Positions 1-8,537 of a stretch of DNA of 64,000 nt are shown one piece after another. Source of the DNA: JAJDAH01 sp964487605 (lineage in GTDB: Bacteria; Myxococcota_A; Polyangia; Polyangiales; Polyangiaceae); contig CAZARU010000007.1 in the NCBI GenBank assembly GCA_964487605.1, forward strand, positions 1-64,000, given 5' to 3'. The notes beneath the pieces are model-generated. The model searched no databases and was not told the DNA's origin. It saw only the letters and a program-made list of their open reading frames with translations. The translations under genes and the position numbers were made by a program. Every line of letters starts with the position of its first letter. The first letter of the stretch is position 1.

Positions 1-1
1 G

Positions 2-784
2 GCCGGTGCGGGCGCCGCTGGCTCCGCCGGCGACGGCGGCACCGCGGGTGTCGGCGGCACGGGCGCCGCGGGGGCGAGCGGTGGTGCAGGCGCGGAGGCG
101 GGCGTGCCGTGTCCGATCGGCGAGGCGACCGACGCCGTGATCGACGAGTGCGACGTCGTCCTGCAGGACTGCGGGCCGAAGCTCACCTGCACCATCGAGG
201 CGATGACCGGTGGCGGCTACCGCACCGTCTGCGACAACCTGGGCGACGGCGCGGGGGTGCTGGGCGCGCTCTGCGACTCCCACTCGGACTGCCGCGCCGG
301 CCTGCGCTGCACGCTGCGCAAGTGCACCAGGCCGTGCTGCCAGATCAACGAGGCGCAGCAGTGCGGAACGGGCGCCTGCGACCTTCAGGTGAACTTCGGC
401 GCGAGCGAGGCCTTCCTGCGCGTGTGCACGTTCTCGCCGCCCTGCACGCCGTGGGCGAAGGACTGCCCGGTCGGTCCCGAAACCGACTGCCACCTCGGGT
501 TCGACGGGAAGACCTCTTGCACGTTTCCGAACTACGCGGTCGACGGTGGCGGCACGCACGGCGACGCCTGCGTGTTCACGAACGACTGCGAGGACTCCCA
601 GCACTGCAGCTACGAATCCGCCGGCGCGACGATGGGGACGTGCCGCTGGCTCTGCAAGGTGAAGGATGCCGGCGCGCCCGCGTCCGGAACCGTCGGCGGA
701 CCCGAAGGGCAGGGGGGCTGCCCCACCGGGCAGACGTGCCGGCCGTTCCAGGATCCGGACTGGCTGGGGGTTTGTCGGCCGTAG
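2..784 (+). CDS. Cys-rich surface protein, 5' truncated by window edge
   Basis: The frame is already open at base 2 and ends at TAG 782-784, so the start and any signal peptide lie upstream of the window. The visible 260 residues begin with about 35 residues of almost only Gly, Ala and Ser, a flexible linker of the kind seen in myxobacterial lipoproteins. The rest is rich in cysteine, with recurrent C-x(5)-DC-x(2)-GL-type segments reminiscent of small disulfide-bonded modules. It is probably anchored at the cell surface or exported. No catalytic motif is visible and I cannot name a function. It converges on the flotillin-like gene at 815 with a palindrome between them. Confidence 0.75.
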   Translation, partial: AGAGAAGSAGDGGTAGVGGTGAAGASGGAGAEAGVPCPIGEATDAVIDECDVVLQDCGPKLTCTIEAMTGGGYRTVCDNLGDGAGVLGALCDSHSDCRAGLRCTLRKCTRPCCQINEAQQCGTGACDLQVNFGASEAFLRVCTFSPPCTPWAKDCPVGPETDCHLGFDGKTSCTFPNYAVDGGGTHGDACVFTNDCEDSQHCSYESAGATMGTCRWLCKVKDAGAPASGTVGGPEGQGGCPTGQTCRPFQDPDWLGVCRP

Positions 785-788
785 GGAC

Positions 789-804
789 GGCTCGGGCCCG
801 AGCC
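789..804. terminator. Palindrome between convergent genes
   Basis: A perfect 16-base palindrome, GGCTCGGGCCCGAGCC, lies in the 30-base gap between two convergent stop codons. It could fold into a hairpin on either transcript. There is no T run, so intrinsic termination is only inferred from position and symmetry. Confidence 0.4.
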
Positions 805-814
805 CGCGCGCGAC

Positions 815-2047
815 TCAGCCGCCCAGCTTCTTTGCCACGCCGGCCAGGTCCACGCCGGTGGCGGCCTTGAGCTGCTCGCTGGCGCCGATGGCTCGGCGCG
901 TGAGATCGGAGGCGCCGGTGGTCGGAGGCAGCACGGTCAGCTTCTTGATCACGAGCGGCCGCGACGCGCCGGCGACGTCGTTCAGCATGGGCAACAGGTT
1001 CTGGAGGGCCAGCACCTCGCGCGCGCCTTCGCCTCCCTTTCGGAACGCCTCGACGATCTTCGCGAGGCTGTCGGCCTCGGCCTTGCCCCGCTCGACGGTC
1101 CGAGCGGCCTCGCCGCGCGCCTGCTCCTCCGCGGCGCGCTTCGCGGCCAGGGCCGGCTGCACCACGTCGGCGTCGAGGCGGCGCTTCTCCTGGGGCGCGC
1201 GGGCCTTCTGGCGAAGGATCTCGGCCTTCACCTGGGCCAGCTGCGCGACCACGCCGCCGCGCTCCTCGGCGATGAGGGCCTCCCGGCGGCTCCTGGCGTC
1301 CGCGATGCGTCGGGACGTCTCCTGCCGGGCGATCTCGATGTCGGCGTCCACCTTGTACATCTCGCTCGCCGCCCAGTGGGTCGCCTGTTGCACGGAAGCG
1401 TCGGCGCGCGCCTCCGCCTCCTGGATGGCCTGCCGCTGGTTCAGCGCCGCGGTGCGGAGCCGCCCGATGGACTGCAGGTAGTTGACGTTGTCGGTCACGT
1501 TCTGGACCTTCAGCGTGTCGAGCACGAGGCCCATGCGGCTCATGTCGTGCTCCGCTTCTTCCAGCAGCTTCTGCGCGAACGCCGTCTTGTCCTCGTTCAC
1601 CTCCTCCGGCGTGAGGCTGGCGAGCACGCCGCGCAGGTTGCCCTCCAGCGTCTCCTTGGCCACGTGGTAAATTTCCTGGCGCTGCCTGCCGAGGAAGCGC
1701 TCCACGGCGTTGGCGAGCAGCGGCTCTTCACCCGGGAGCTTCACGTTCGCGACGCCCTGGATGTTCAGGGGGATGCCGCCGCGCGAGAAGGCGCGCTCCA
1801 CGTTCACCATGACCGTGAACATGGACAGGTCCAGGCGCTCCACGCGCTCGACGAGCGGGCGGCGCAGCGAGCGGCCGCCCCGCACGAAACGGTAGCCCAC
1901 CGTGCGGTCGCCGAACTTGCGCGTCGCGCCGCTGAAAACGAGGGCCTCGTTCGGCGTCGACACGTAGAGGAGCTTCTTCACCGCCAGGTAGAGGACGAAG
2001 AGGACGAAGACCGCCGAAGCGGCCAGCACGAGGAGCACGCCGGTCAT
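815..2047 (-). CDS. Flotillin-like SPFH-domain membrane protein (second of pair)
   Basis: A 410-residue protein with one N-terminal membrane segment (about residues 3-23), an SPFH/Band 7 domain (about 28-170) containing the flotillin-type stretch SRGGIPLNIQGVANVKL, and a long charged helical region likely to form coiled coil (about 190-330). Flotillins oligomerise at the inner membrane and organise membrane microdomains and protein complexes. The ATG at 2047 overlaps the TGA of the upstream flotillin-like gene (TCAT at 2044-2047 on the plus strand), so the two are translationally coupled. The EA-repeat region of classical flotillins is less regular here, so assignment to the wider SPFH family is firmer than to flotillin proper. 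Confidence 0.85.
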   Translation of the reverse strand: MTGVLLVLAASAVFVLFVLYLAVKKLLYVSTPNEALVFSGATRKFGDRTVGYRFVRGGRSLRRPLVERVERLDLSMFTVMVNVERAFSRGGIPLNIQGVANVKLPGEEPLLANAVERFLGRQRQEIYHVAKETLEGNLRGVLASLTPEEVNEDKTAFAQKLLEEAEHDMSRMGLVLDTLKVQNVTDNVNYLQSIGRLRTAALNQRQAIQEAEARADASVQQATHWAASEMYKVDADIEIARQETSRRIADARSRREALIAEERGGVVAQLAQVKAEILRQKARAPQEKRRLDADVVQPALAAKRAAEEQARGEAARTVERGKAEADSLAKIVEAFRKGGEGAREVLALQNLLPMLNDVAGASRPLVIKKLTVLPPTTGASDLTRRAIGASEQLKAATGVDLAGVAKKLGG

Positions 2048-3345
2048 CGGCCGCCTCCCTTCTCGCCGCCGGAGAGCAGCTTCCGGAAGTCGATGCCCAT
2101 CGCGCGCCCGGTCTCCGCGAGCACCTCGCTCACGGCCGACGGGAACGTCGCCACCGTCCGCGAGAAGGTCTCCCCGTCGCCCCCATCCACCACGGCCAGC
2201 TCGCCCATCTCCGCGTTCTCCACGCGGGTCACGGCGGCGCTGACGAACTGCTGCAGGTGCTGCAGCACGTAGAGGTCGCGGCCATCGCGTCCGGCGCCCT
2301 GCCAGGCGGCCGCGACGTGCGCGAGCGCCGCCGCCGTCGCCTTGCCGCGCTCGACCACCGGCGCGGCCTCGGCCTGGGCGCCGGCTTCCGCCGCGAGGCG
2401 CGCTGCCTCCGCCGGGAGGAACACCTCCACGTCCAGCCTCAGCCGCTCGAGCTCCGCGCGCGCCGTCTGCAGCTCCTGCTCGGCCTCGGCGCGAGCGGTG
2501 GCCGCCGCCACCTCCGCCTCGAGCTCGACGGACTTGGCTTCTGCCTCGAGGCGGGCCACCTCGGCGCGCAGCTCGTTGCGGCGGGTGAGCACCCGCGCCT
2601 CTCCCTGCTTCTGCGCCGTCTCGGCCCGCTGGCGAGCCGCGGCCTGTGCCTCGGCGATGGCCTGGTTGGCGGCGTTCTCGGCGTTCTCGGCGTCGCGCAC
2701 CATGCGCGCAATGGCGCCGCGCCCGAGGTTCTCCAGGTAGCCGCCCTCGTCGGACACGCTCTGCACCTTCAGGACGTCCAGCTCGAGCCCGAGCTTGTCG
2801 AAGTCGTCCCGAGCGTTCTTCACGAGGGTCTCGGCGAACTTCAGCCGGTCCTCGTTCACCTCCTCGGGGGTGAGCTCCGCGACGACCTCCCGGAGGACAC
2901 CCTCGAGGGTCTGCTGGGCAATGCCGCCGATCTGCGCAGGGCTCATGGAGAGCAGGCGCTCGATGGCGTTGCGCATCACCGTCGGCTGACTGCTGACCTT
3001 GACGTTGGCGATGGCGTGCACCTCGAGAGGAATGCCGCCCTTCGAGTAGGAGTTCTGCACCTCCACCATCACCGGGATGAGCCGCATGTCCATCCGGCTG
3101 ACGGTCTCGAGCACGGGGAACCGGAAGCTGCGTCCTCCGTGCAGCACCTTGTAGCCCACGGTCGTGCCGTCGGGCAGCCGATGCTTCCGTCCGCTGATGA
3201 CGAGCACCTCGTTCGGTCCGCAGATGCACAGGAACCGCGAGAGCACCAGTAGCGCGAAGCCGATCAGGAAGACGGCACCGACGCTGCTCGCGAGCACCGT
3301 GACGGCCGTGTCGGGATCGACGCCCAGGATGTCGTTGGGGGGCAT
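2044..3345 (-). CDS. Flotillin-like SPFH-domain membrane protein (first of pair)
   Basis: A 433-residue paralogue of the downstream gene. A membrane segment at about residues 14-40 is followed by the SPFH domain, with NSYSKGGIPLEVHAIANVKV matching its partner position for position. An Ala/Glu/Arg-rich coiled coil follows (about 235-370), closer to the EA-rich region of flotillins. Both proteins share an LTPEEVNED stretch, which points to duplication and possibly hetero-oligomers. The ATG at 3345 was chosen because the membrane segment follows at the normal distance; the longer open frame upstream reads antisense through the DUF444 gene. The gene is divergent from that gene across 129 bases, where a shared regulatory region must lie, though I see no clear promoter. 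Confidence 0.87.
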   Translation of the reverse strand: MPPNDILGVDPDTAVTVLASSVGAVFLIGFALLVLSRFLCICGPNEVLVISGRKHRLPDGTTVGYKVLHGGRSFRFPVLETVSRMDMRLIPVMVEVQNSYSKGGIPLEVHAIANVKVSSQPTVMRNAIERLLSMSPAQIGGIAQQTLEGVLREVVAELTPEEVNEDRLKFAETLVKNARDDFDKLGLELDVLKVQSVSDEGGYLENLGRGAIARMVRDAENAENAANQAIAEAQAAARQRAETAQKQGEARVLTRRNELRAEVARLEAEAKSVELEAEVAAATARAEAEQELQTARAELERLRLDVEVFLPAEAARLAAEAGAQAEAAPVVERGKATAAALAHVAAAWQGAGRDGRDLYVLQHLQQFVSAAVTRVENAEMGELAVVDGGDGETFSRTVATFPSAVSEVLAETGRAMGIDFRKLLSGGEKGGGR

Positions 3346-3474
3346 CGGCGCAGGATAGCCCCGCACGCGTGCCAGGTCATGCCGGGGGCTCGCTGGCGAT
3401 TCCGTGCGATTTCCGCGGCGACGCGACTTGTGCGAGACTCGACGCCAGAACGACGACGAGCGTTCGAGCACCCC

Positions 3475-4584
3475 GTGTCGCTGAAGATCGATCAGGACCA
3501 CTCGCGGTTTCGCAGCATCGTGCGGGGCAAGATTCGGCAGAATCTGCGCCGGTACATTTCCACGGGCGAGATGCTGGGTCGGAAGGGGAAGGACCTCGTC
3601 TCCATCCCCGTTCCGCAGATAGACATTCCCCGCTTCGTCTTCGGTGACAAGCAGAAGGGCGGCGTGGGGCAGGGGTCGGGCCAGGTGGGAGACGGGCTCG
3701 GCGGAGATCCGCAGGACGGATCGGGGCCCGGCAAGGCCGGCAGCGACGCCGGTGAGCACGTGCTCGAGGTGGACGTGACCCTGGACGAGCTCGCGGAGAT
3801 CCTCGGGGAGGAGCTGGAGCTCCCGGACATCCAGAACAAGGGCAAGAGCTCGGTGATCAGCGCGAAGGACCGGTACACGGGGATCCGGCGCGTCGGACCG
3901 GAGTCCCTGCGGCACTTTCGCAGGACCTACCGCGAGGCCCTCAAGCGCGCCATCGCGAGTGGTCTCTACGATCCCGCCCGTCCCGTCATCGTCCCGCAGC
4001 ACGAGGACAAGCGCTACCGGTCGTGGAACACGGAGACGGAACCCGTCGCGAACGCCGTCATCGTCTACATGATGGACGTTTCGGGTTCGATGGGAGACGA
4101 GCAGAAGGAGATCGTTCGCATCGAGAGCTTCTGGATCGATACGTGGCTCCAGCGGCAATACAAGGGGCTGGAGAGTCGGTTCATCATCCACGACGCGGTC
4201 GCGCGCGAGGTGGACCGCGACACGTTCTTCCACACCCGCGAGAGCGGCGGCACGATGATTTCCAGCGCGTACCGGCTGTGCTCGCAGATCATGGACGAGA
4301 ACTATCCTTCGGACGAGTGGAACGTCTACCCGTTCCACTTCTCGGACGGCGACAACTGGTCCATGGACGACACTCTGACGTGCATGGAGATCTTGAAGAA
4401 GCAGATCCTGCCGCGCGCGAACATGTTCGCCTACGGGCAGGTGGAGAGTCCCTACGGCTCGGGGCAGTTCATCAAGGATTTGCGCGAGCACCTCGGCTCG
4501 GACGAGCGGGTGGTGACGAGCGAGATCCGCGACAAGGACGCCATCGTGGAGAGCATCAAGGACTTCCTGGGGAAGGGCCGGTAG
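3475..4584 (+). CDS. DUF444 protein, YeaH/YhbH family
   Basis: About 369 residues from GTG 3475. The N-terminal part has the family's basic helical segment and a VSIPVPQIDIPRF-type strand, then a Gly-rich linker (about residues 62-78), then a VWA-like domain whose MIDAS motif is DVSGS at about 201-205. In enterobacteria and Bacillus this family is encoded with the PrkA serine kinase and SpoVR/YcgB and is linked to stress, stationary phase and sporulation; the biochemical role is unsettled. Here SpoVR follows after 4 bases, so the two are co-expressed, but no prkA gene is adjacent. GTG 3475 is preferred over an upstream ATG in the same frame because homology-like sequence begins directly after it. 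Confidence 0.88.
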   Translation: MSLKIDQDHSRFRSIVRGKIRQNLRRYISTGEMLGRKGKDLVSIPVPQIDIPRFVFGDKQKGGVGQGSGQVGDGLGGDPQDGSGPGKAGSDAGEHVLEVDVTLDELAEILGEELELPDIQNKGKSSVISAKDRYTGIRRVGPESLRHFRRTYREALKRAIASGLYDPARPVIVPQHEDKRYRSWNTETEPVANAVIVYMMDVSGSMGDEQKEIVRIESFWIDTWLQRQYKGLESRFIIHDAVAREVDRDTFFHTRESGGTMISSAYRLCSQIMDENYPSDEWNVYPFHFSDGDNWSMDDTLTCMEILKKQILPRANMFAYGQVESPYGSGQFIKDLREHLGSDERVVTSEIRDKDAIVESIKDFLGKGR

Positions 4585-4588
4585 CACG

Positions 4589-6148
4589 ATGCCGACCTTC
4601 GCCACGCACACGTCGCTCCCCCGGTACCTCCGCGCGGAGCAGGAGAGGATCGAGGGTGTCGCGCGTTCGCTCGGTCTCGATTTCTTCCCCGTGATGTTCG
4701 AGATCCTCTCGTACGATCAGATGAACGAGGTCGCGGCGTACGGGGGGTTCCCCACGCGCTATCCGCACTGGCGCTTCGGCATGGAGTACGAGCGACTGGC
4801 CAAGAGCTACGAGTACGGCCTGTCGAAGATCTACGAGATGGTGATCAACAACACACCGGCCATCGCGTACCTGCTCGAAGGCAACAGCCTCACCGATCAG
4901 AAGCTGGTGATGTGTCACGTGCTCGGCCACGTCGACTTCTTCAAGAACAACTTCGCGTTCCGGGCCACGGACCTCGACTCCGCCGGGCGGGTGTTCGACC
5001 CGGTGCGCCGCCCGGAGAACTACACGCCCAACCGAAAGTGGATCGACAAGATGGCCAACCACGGCGCCGCGCTCCGGGCCATCGTGGCGCGCCACGGCGT
5101 CGAGCGCGTCGAGGAGCTGGTGGACCAGTGCCTCTCGCTGGAGAACCTCGTGGACCCGCACGCGCCGTTCATCGTCCGAAGGCGCCCCGAGCAGAGCGAC
5201 GAGGATCCGGCGGAGATCGAGGTCCCGCGGCTCGCGGCGAAGGACTACATGGATTCGTTCATCAACCCCGACGACTACATCGCGGCGCAGCGCAAGCGCA
5301 TGGAGGAGGAGCGCGCCGCGAGGAAGACGCGTTTCCCGGTGGACCGCGAGCAGGACGTGCTGCGTTTCCTGCTCGACCACGCGCCGCTGGAGCGGTGGGA
5401 GCACGCGGTGCTCTCGGTGATCCGGGAGGAGGCGTACTACTTCATCCCGCAGATGCAGACGAAGGTGATGAACGAGGGGTGGGCGTCGTACTGGCACAGC
5501 AAGCTGATGACCGAGCACGTGGCCGACGCGAGCGAGATCGTCGACTACGCGGAGAACAACGCGGGGGTCATGGCGACGTCTCGCGGGCGGCTCAATCCGT
5601 ACAAGCTGGGCGTCGAGCTGTTTCGCGACGTCGAGGAGCGCTGGAACCGCGGTCAGTTCGGGCGGGAGTGGGAGGACTGCGACGATCTGGACACGAAGAA
5701 GGACTGGGATCTGCGCCTGGGCCTGGGGCGGGAGAAGATCTTCGAGGTGCGCGCCCTCTACAGCGACGTGACGTTCATCGACGAGTTCTTCACGCCGGAC
5801 TTCGCGCATCGGCACGGCTACTTCGCGTTCGGCTGGTCCGGCAGGAACGAGCGCTGGGAGATCGAGTCGCGGGAGTTCAAGGCGGTGAAGGAGAAGCTGC
5901 TGGCCAGCTTCACGAACTTCGGTAATCCGTTCGTGTACGTGGTGGACGCCAACTTCGAGAACCGTGGCGAACTGCTTCTGGACCACGATCATCGCGGCCT
6001 CGACCTTCGCGACGACTACGCGAAGGAGACGCTGAAGGCGTTGGTTCGCGTCTGGAAGCGCCCCGTGGTGCTCGCCACGGTGGTCGAAGGCAAGAAGACG
6101 CACCTGCGCTTCGACGGCAAGGAGCACTCGTCGAAGAATGTCGAGTGA
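4589..6148 (+). CDS. spoVR: SpoVR family protein
   Basis: A 519-residue protein of normal length for the SpoVR/YcgB family. It shows the family-typical VLGHVDFFKNN segment in the N-terminal third and MNEGWASYWHSKLM in the middle, with several conserved His and Glu. In Bacillus subtilis SpoVR affects spore cortex; its molecular activity is not established. The start is ATG 4589, four bases after the DUF444 stop, and the 3' end overlaps the next gene by 11 bases. Myxobacteria also make spores, so a developmental or stress role is plausible but inferred. Confidence 0.9.
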   Translation: MPTFATHTSLPRYLRAEQERIEGVARSLGLDFFPVMFEILSYDQMNEVAAYGGFPTRYPHWRFGMEYERLAKSYEYGLSKIYEMVINNTPAIAYLLEGNSLTDQKLVMCHVLGHVDFFKNNFAFRATDLDSAGRVFDPVRRPENYTPNRKWIDKMANHGAALRAIVARHGVERVEELVDQCLSLENLVDPHAPFIVRRRPEQSDEDPAEIEVPRLAAKDYMDSFINPDDYIAAQRKRMEEERAARKTRFPVDREQDVLRFLLDHAPLERWEHAVLSVIREEAYYFIPQMQTKVMNEGWASYWHSKLMTEHVADASEIVDYAENNAGVMATSRGRLNPYKLGVELFRDVEERWNRGQFGREWEDCDDLDTKKDWDLRLGLGREKIFEVRALYSDVTFIDEFFTPDFAHRHGYFAFGWSGRNERWEIESREFKAVKEKLLASFTNFGNPFVYVVDANFENRGELLLDHDHRGLDLRDDYAKETLKALVRVWKRPVVLATVVEGKKTHLRFDGKEHSSKNVE

Positions 6149-6575
6149 AGGGGACCCACCGCGCCGGTCCGATCACTGGCTGGAGCGCCTGTCGCCCGAG
6201 GAATGGATTCGAGCGGCCATGGGCGAGCTCGGACGGGCCGAGGCGGCGATGGGGCGACGAGATCCCAGCGCGGCGCTCGCGGGGCTGAAGCGCGCAGCGG
6301 GAATGGCGCTCAACGGCGCGCTCCGCGTCGCCCCTCGCGAGGCGTGGGGCCGAACGTACGTGGAGCATCTGCGCGGGGTCGCCGCGGATCCGTCGGCGCC
6401 GGCCGAGGTCCGGGATGCCGCCGCGCGCCTCGGCGAGGCTCAGCCGCCGGCGGGCCCCATCGTCTCGCTGCGCACGCCATCGCGCGACGCCGAGCTGGTC
6501 GAGGCCGCCAGGACCGTCATGGCCCACGCTTACGCGCTCGTGCACGGGCGCGCGGGTCGCGAGGGGACGCCGTGA
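6138..6575 (+). CDS. Small helical protein, possibly HEPN-like
   Basis: A 145-residue protein with no signal peptide. It is predicted mostly helical: an amphipathic region at about residues 17-62 and a C-terminal helix. It contains A-R-T-V-M-A-H (about 124-130), an R-x4-H arrangement like the catalytic motif of HEPN RNases or nucleotidyl-binding partners, and the segment around LKRAAGMALNGAL resembles the HEPN core helix. The similarity is by eye only. The start overlaps the SpoVR stop by 11 bases and the stop forms a GTGA overlap with the next gene, so it is embedded in the operon. It could equally be an unrelated four-helix protein. Confidence 0.7.
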   Translation: MSSEGDPPRRSDHWLERLSPEEWIRAAMGELGRAEAAMGRRDPSAALAGLKRAAGMALNGALRVAPREAWGRTYVEHLRGVAADPSAPAEVRDAAARLGEAQPPAGPIVSLRTPSRDAELVEAARTVMAHAYALVHGRAGREGTP

Positions 6576-7780
6576 GGCGCACCTGCGGGAGGCTCGCGCG
6601 GGCTCCCGCCGTGCGGGCCTGGCGTGCCCTCGCGCCGTGGGCCGCCATGGTGGCGGCGTGTGGCGCGCCGTCGCGGCAGTCGCCGCCGCCGTCGCCGCCG
6701 TCGCCCGCCGCGGAGTCCGGTGCTCCCGCGCCGCTGGCCGCTCCCTGTCCCGAAGGAACCGCCCGGCTCGACGGCGATGGACCGTGCGTGTCGGGACCGC
6801 TTCATGCGGGTGCTCCCGCCGCGCCCGCCGTCGGCACGCGCGCCCTAGCGCGAGGCACCAGCGCGCCCGGAGACGCGGAGCTCGCGCTCGGCGACCGCGC
6901 GCTCGACGCGGAGGACGCCGCGGCCGCGAAGGCCCACTTCACGCGAGCGCGCGGCCTCGCGCCCGAGGATCCCGCCCCCCACGTCGGTCTCGTCCGGGCC
7001 TCGATCCTCGCCCTCGAGCTGCCCATGGACTGGGCGGGTGGCATGAGCGACCGCCGCGTGGAGCCGTTGCTCGCCGCGTGCGCTCGTGCGCTCGCGCTCG
7101 ACGCCGACTACGGGCCGGCCCACGCCGAGCTCGGTCGCCTGCAGCTCTACGCGGGTCGCGCGGTGGAGGCACGCTCGTCCCTCACCCGGGCAGCGGCGCT
7201 GGTCCCGCTCGATCCCGAGGCCCACTCCGGCCTCGCGGTGGCGCACCTCGCGACCGGTGACGCCGAGGCGGCGGTGCCCGGCTTCGAGCGGGCGGCGGCT
7301 TTGGACCCCGAGTCGGCGCCGCGCCACTCGAACCTCGGGACCGCGTACATGATGGTCGGCCGGGTCCCCGAGGCGATCACCGCGTACTCTCGCGCGGTAG
7401 CGCTCGACCCCGCGGACCCTCGCGCGCACGGCGATCTGGGGACGGCGTACCTCACGGCCAGCCGCGCCGACGAGGCGCTTCGACACCTGCAGAAGGCCGT
7501 CGAGCTCGAGCCCGAACGCGCGACCTTCCTCTCGAACCTGGGCTACGCGCACCAGCTCCGCGGCGCGTCGGACCAGGCCCTCGCGCTCTACCGGCGCGCC
7601 GTGAAGCTCGATCCGAAGCTCGGCTCGGCCTGGATCAACCTGGGAGCGCTGCTCGCCCGGCGCGGTGAGCTCGTCGAGGCGCGCTCGGCCCTCGAGAAGG
7701 CGCGGGTCCTGGATCCGAAGGATCCGCGCGTCGTGGCGAACCTCGAAGAGCTGCAGGCGCTCGAGAAGGTCAGGCGCTGA
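6572..7780 (+). CDS. TPR-repeat lipoprotein
   Basis: 402 residues from GTG 6572, which overlaps the previous TGA (GTGA). The N-terminus has basic residues, a hydrophobic stretch APWAAMVAACGAP and a cysteine that fits a lipobox, then a Pro/Ala/Ser-rich linker. From about residue 95 onward there are some eight tetratricopeptide repeats, with the typical A-x-x-x-LG-x-x-Y and LDP signatures. TPR arrays are protein-binding scaffolds, so this is likely a periplasmic or outer-membrane adaptor. It is the last gene of the DUF444-SpoVR operon. Confidence 0.85.
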   Translation: MRRTCGRLARAPAVRAWRALAPWAAMVAACGAPSRQSPPPSPPSPAAESGAPAPLAAPCPEGTARLDGDGPCVSGPLHAGAPAAPAVGTRALARGTSAPGDAELALGDRALDAEDAAAAKAHFTRARGLAPEDPAPHVGLVRASILALELPMDWAGGMSDRRVEPLLAACARALALDADYGPAHAELGRLQLYAGRAVEARSSLTRAAALVPLDPEAHSGLAVAHLATGDAEAAVPGFERAAALDPESAPRHSNLGTAYMMVGRVPEAITAYSRAVALDPADPRAHGDLGTAYLTASRADEALRHLQKAVELEPERATFLSNLGYAHQLRGASDQALALYRRAVKLDPKLGSAWINLGALLARRGELVEARSALEKARVLDPKDPRVVANLEELQALEKVRR

Positions 7781-7863
7781 AGCGGCGCCGAGACGTCGGC
7801 GCCCACCGACGGCGGACGGCGAGGGCTGCGGCGAGCGCGAACGCCCAGAGCGAGCGAGCGCGC

Positions 7864-7892
7864 TTGACCCCGCCGGGGGCCCAAGATACTTA
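7864..7892 (+). promoter_or_regulatory. Candidate promoter of the MarR gene
   Basis: TTGACC at 7864-7869, a 17-base spacer, then TACTTA at 7887-7892, about 30 bases before the GTG at 7926. The -35 is a 5/6 match to TTGACA; the -10 is weak. A GGAG ribosome site at 7914-7917 follows. Confidence 0.35.
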
Positions 7893-7925
7893 GCACGCGA
7901 AAGTTTGGCTCACGGAGCTTTCTGG

Positions 7926-8492
7926 GTGCGCAAGCGAACGTCGTCCACCGCCGCCAAGGCCGCCCCGGAGGGGGAGCGCGGAGGTGCGAGCGCGGGCGCC
8001 GACGGTCAATCGGATCTCGACGCGGTGATCGAGGCGGTCGTCTATCTCTACACGGAGTCCCGTCGCATCACGAAGGACGTCGCGGGGCAGTTCGGGCTCA
8101 CCGGGCCGCAGCTCACGGTCGTGAAGATGCTCGAACCCAAGGGGCGCATCTCCCTGAGCGAGCTGTCCTGGCGCATCAAGGCGAAGAACAGCACCGTGAC
8201 GGGCATCGTCGACCGCATGGAGCGCGAGGAGCTCGTGCGGCGTCGAAGATCGGAGCAGGACCGTCGAGTCGTCCACATCGAGCTGACCGACAAGGGGCGG
8301 CGCCTCGCTCAGACGATTCCGGTCGAGCCGGTGGAGATCTTCCGGCAGGTCGTGCGCGAGCTCTCGGGGAAGGACGCCGCGGATCTGCGCCGCATCTTGA
8401 CCCGTCTCGCGCGGAAGGTGCGCGAGCTCGTGGACGCGCGCGATGGGCGTCCAGTGACGCCCGAGGGAGAGCGCCCCCTGGCGCGAGGTTGA
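7926..8492 (+). CDS. MarR family transcriptional regulator
   Basis: 188 residues. GTG 7926 is chosen because GGAG sits 8 bases upstream and the MarR fold starts soon after a basic, Ala-rich tail. The winged helix runs through LTGPQLTVVKML, ISLSELSWRI and STVTGIVDRMEREELVRR (recognition helix), followed by the wing with the canonical DRRVVHIELTDKG. MarR proteins are dimeric repressors usually released by small aromatic or acyl ligands. It precedes, in the same direction, an acyl-CoA module, so it probably controls those genes in response to a pathway intermediate; that is inference from position. Confidence 0.92.
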   Translation: MRKRTSSTAAKAAPEGERGGASAGADGQSDLDAVIEAVVYLYTESRRITKDVAGQFGLTGPQLTVVKMLEPKGRISLSELSWRIKAKNSTVTGIVDRMEREELVRRRRSEQDRRVVHIELTDKGRRLAQTIPVEPVEIFRQVVRELSGKDAADLRRILTRLARKVRELVDARDGRPVTPEGERPLARG

Positions 8493-8537
8493 GAACGAGC
8501 GGCGATGGCCGCGACACGACGAGGAGGCCGAAGCATC

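Noticed and set aside
3346..4611. N-terminal extension of the first flotillin-like gene
   Set aside because: It reads antisense through the DUF444 gene and would put about 420 residues before the membrane segment.
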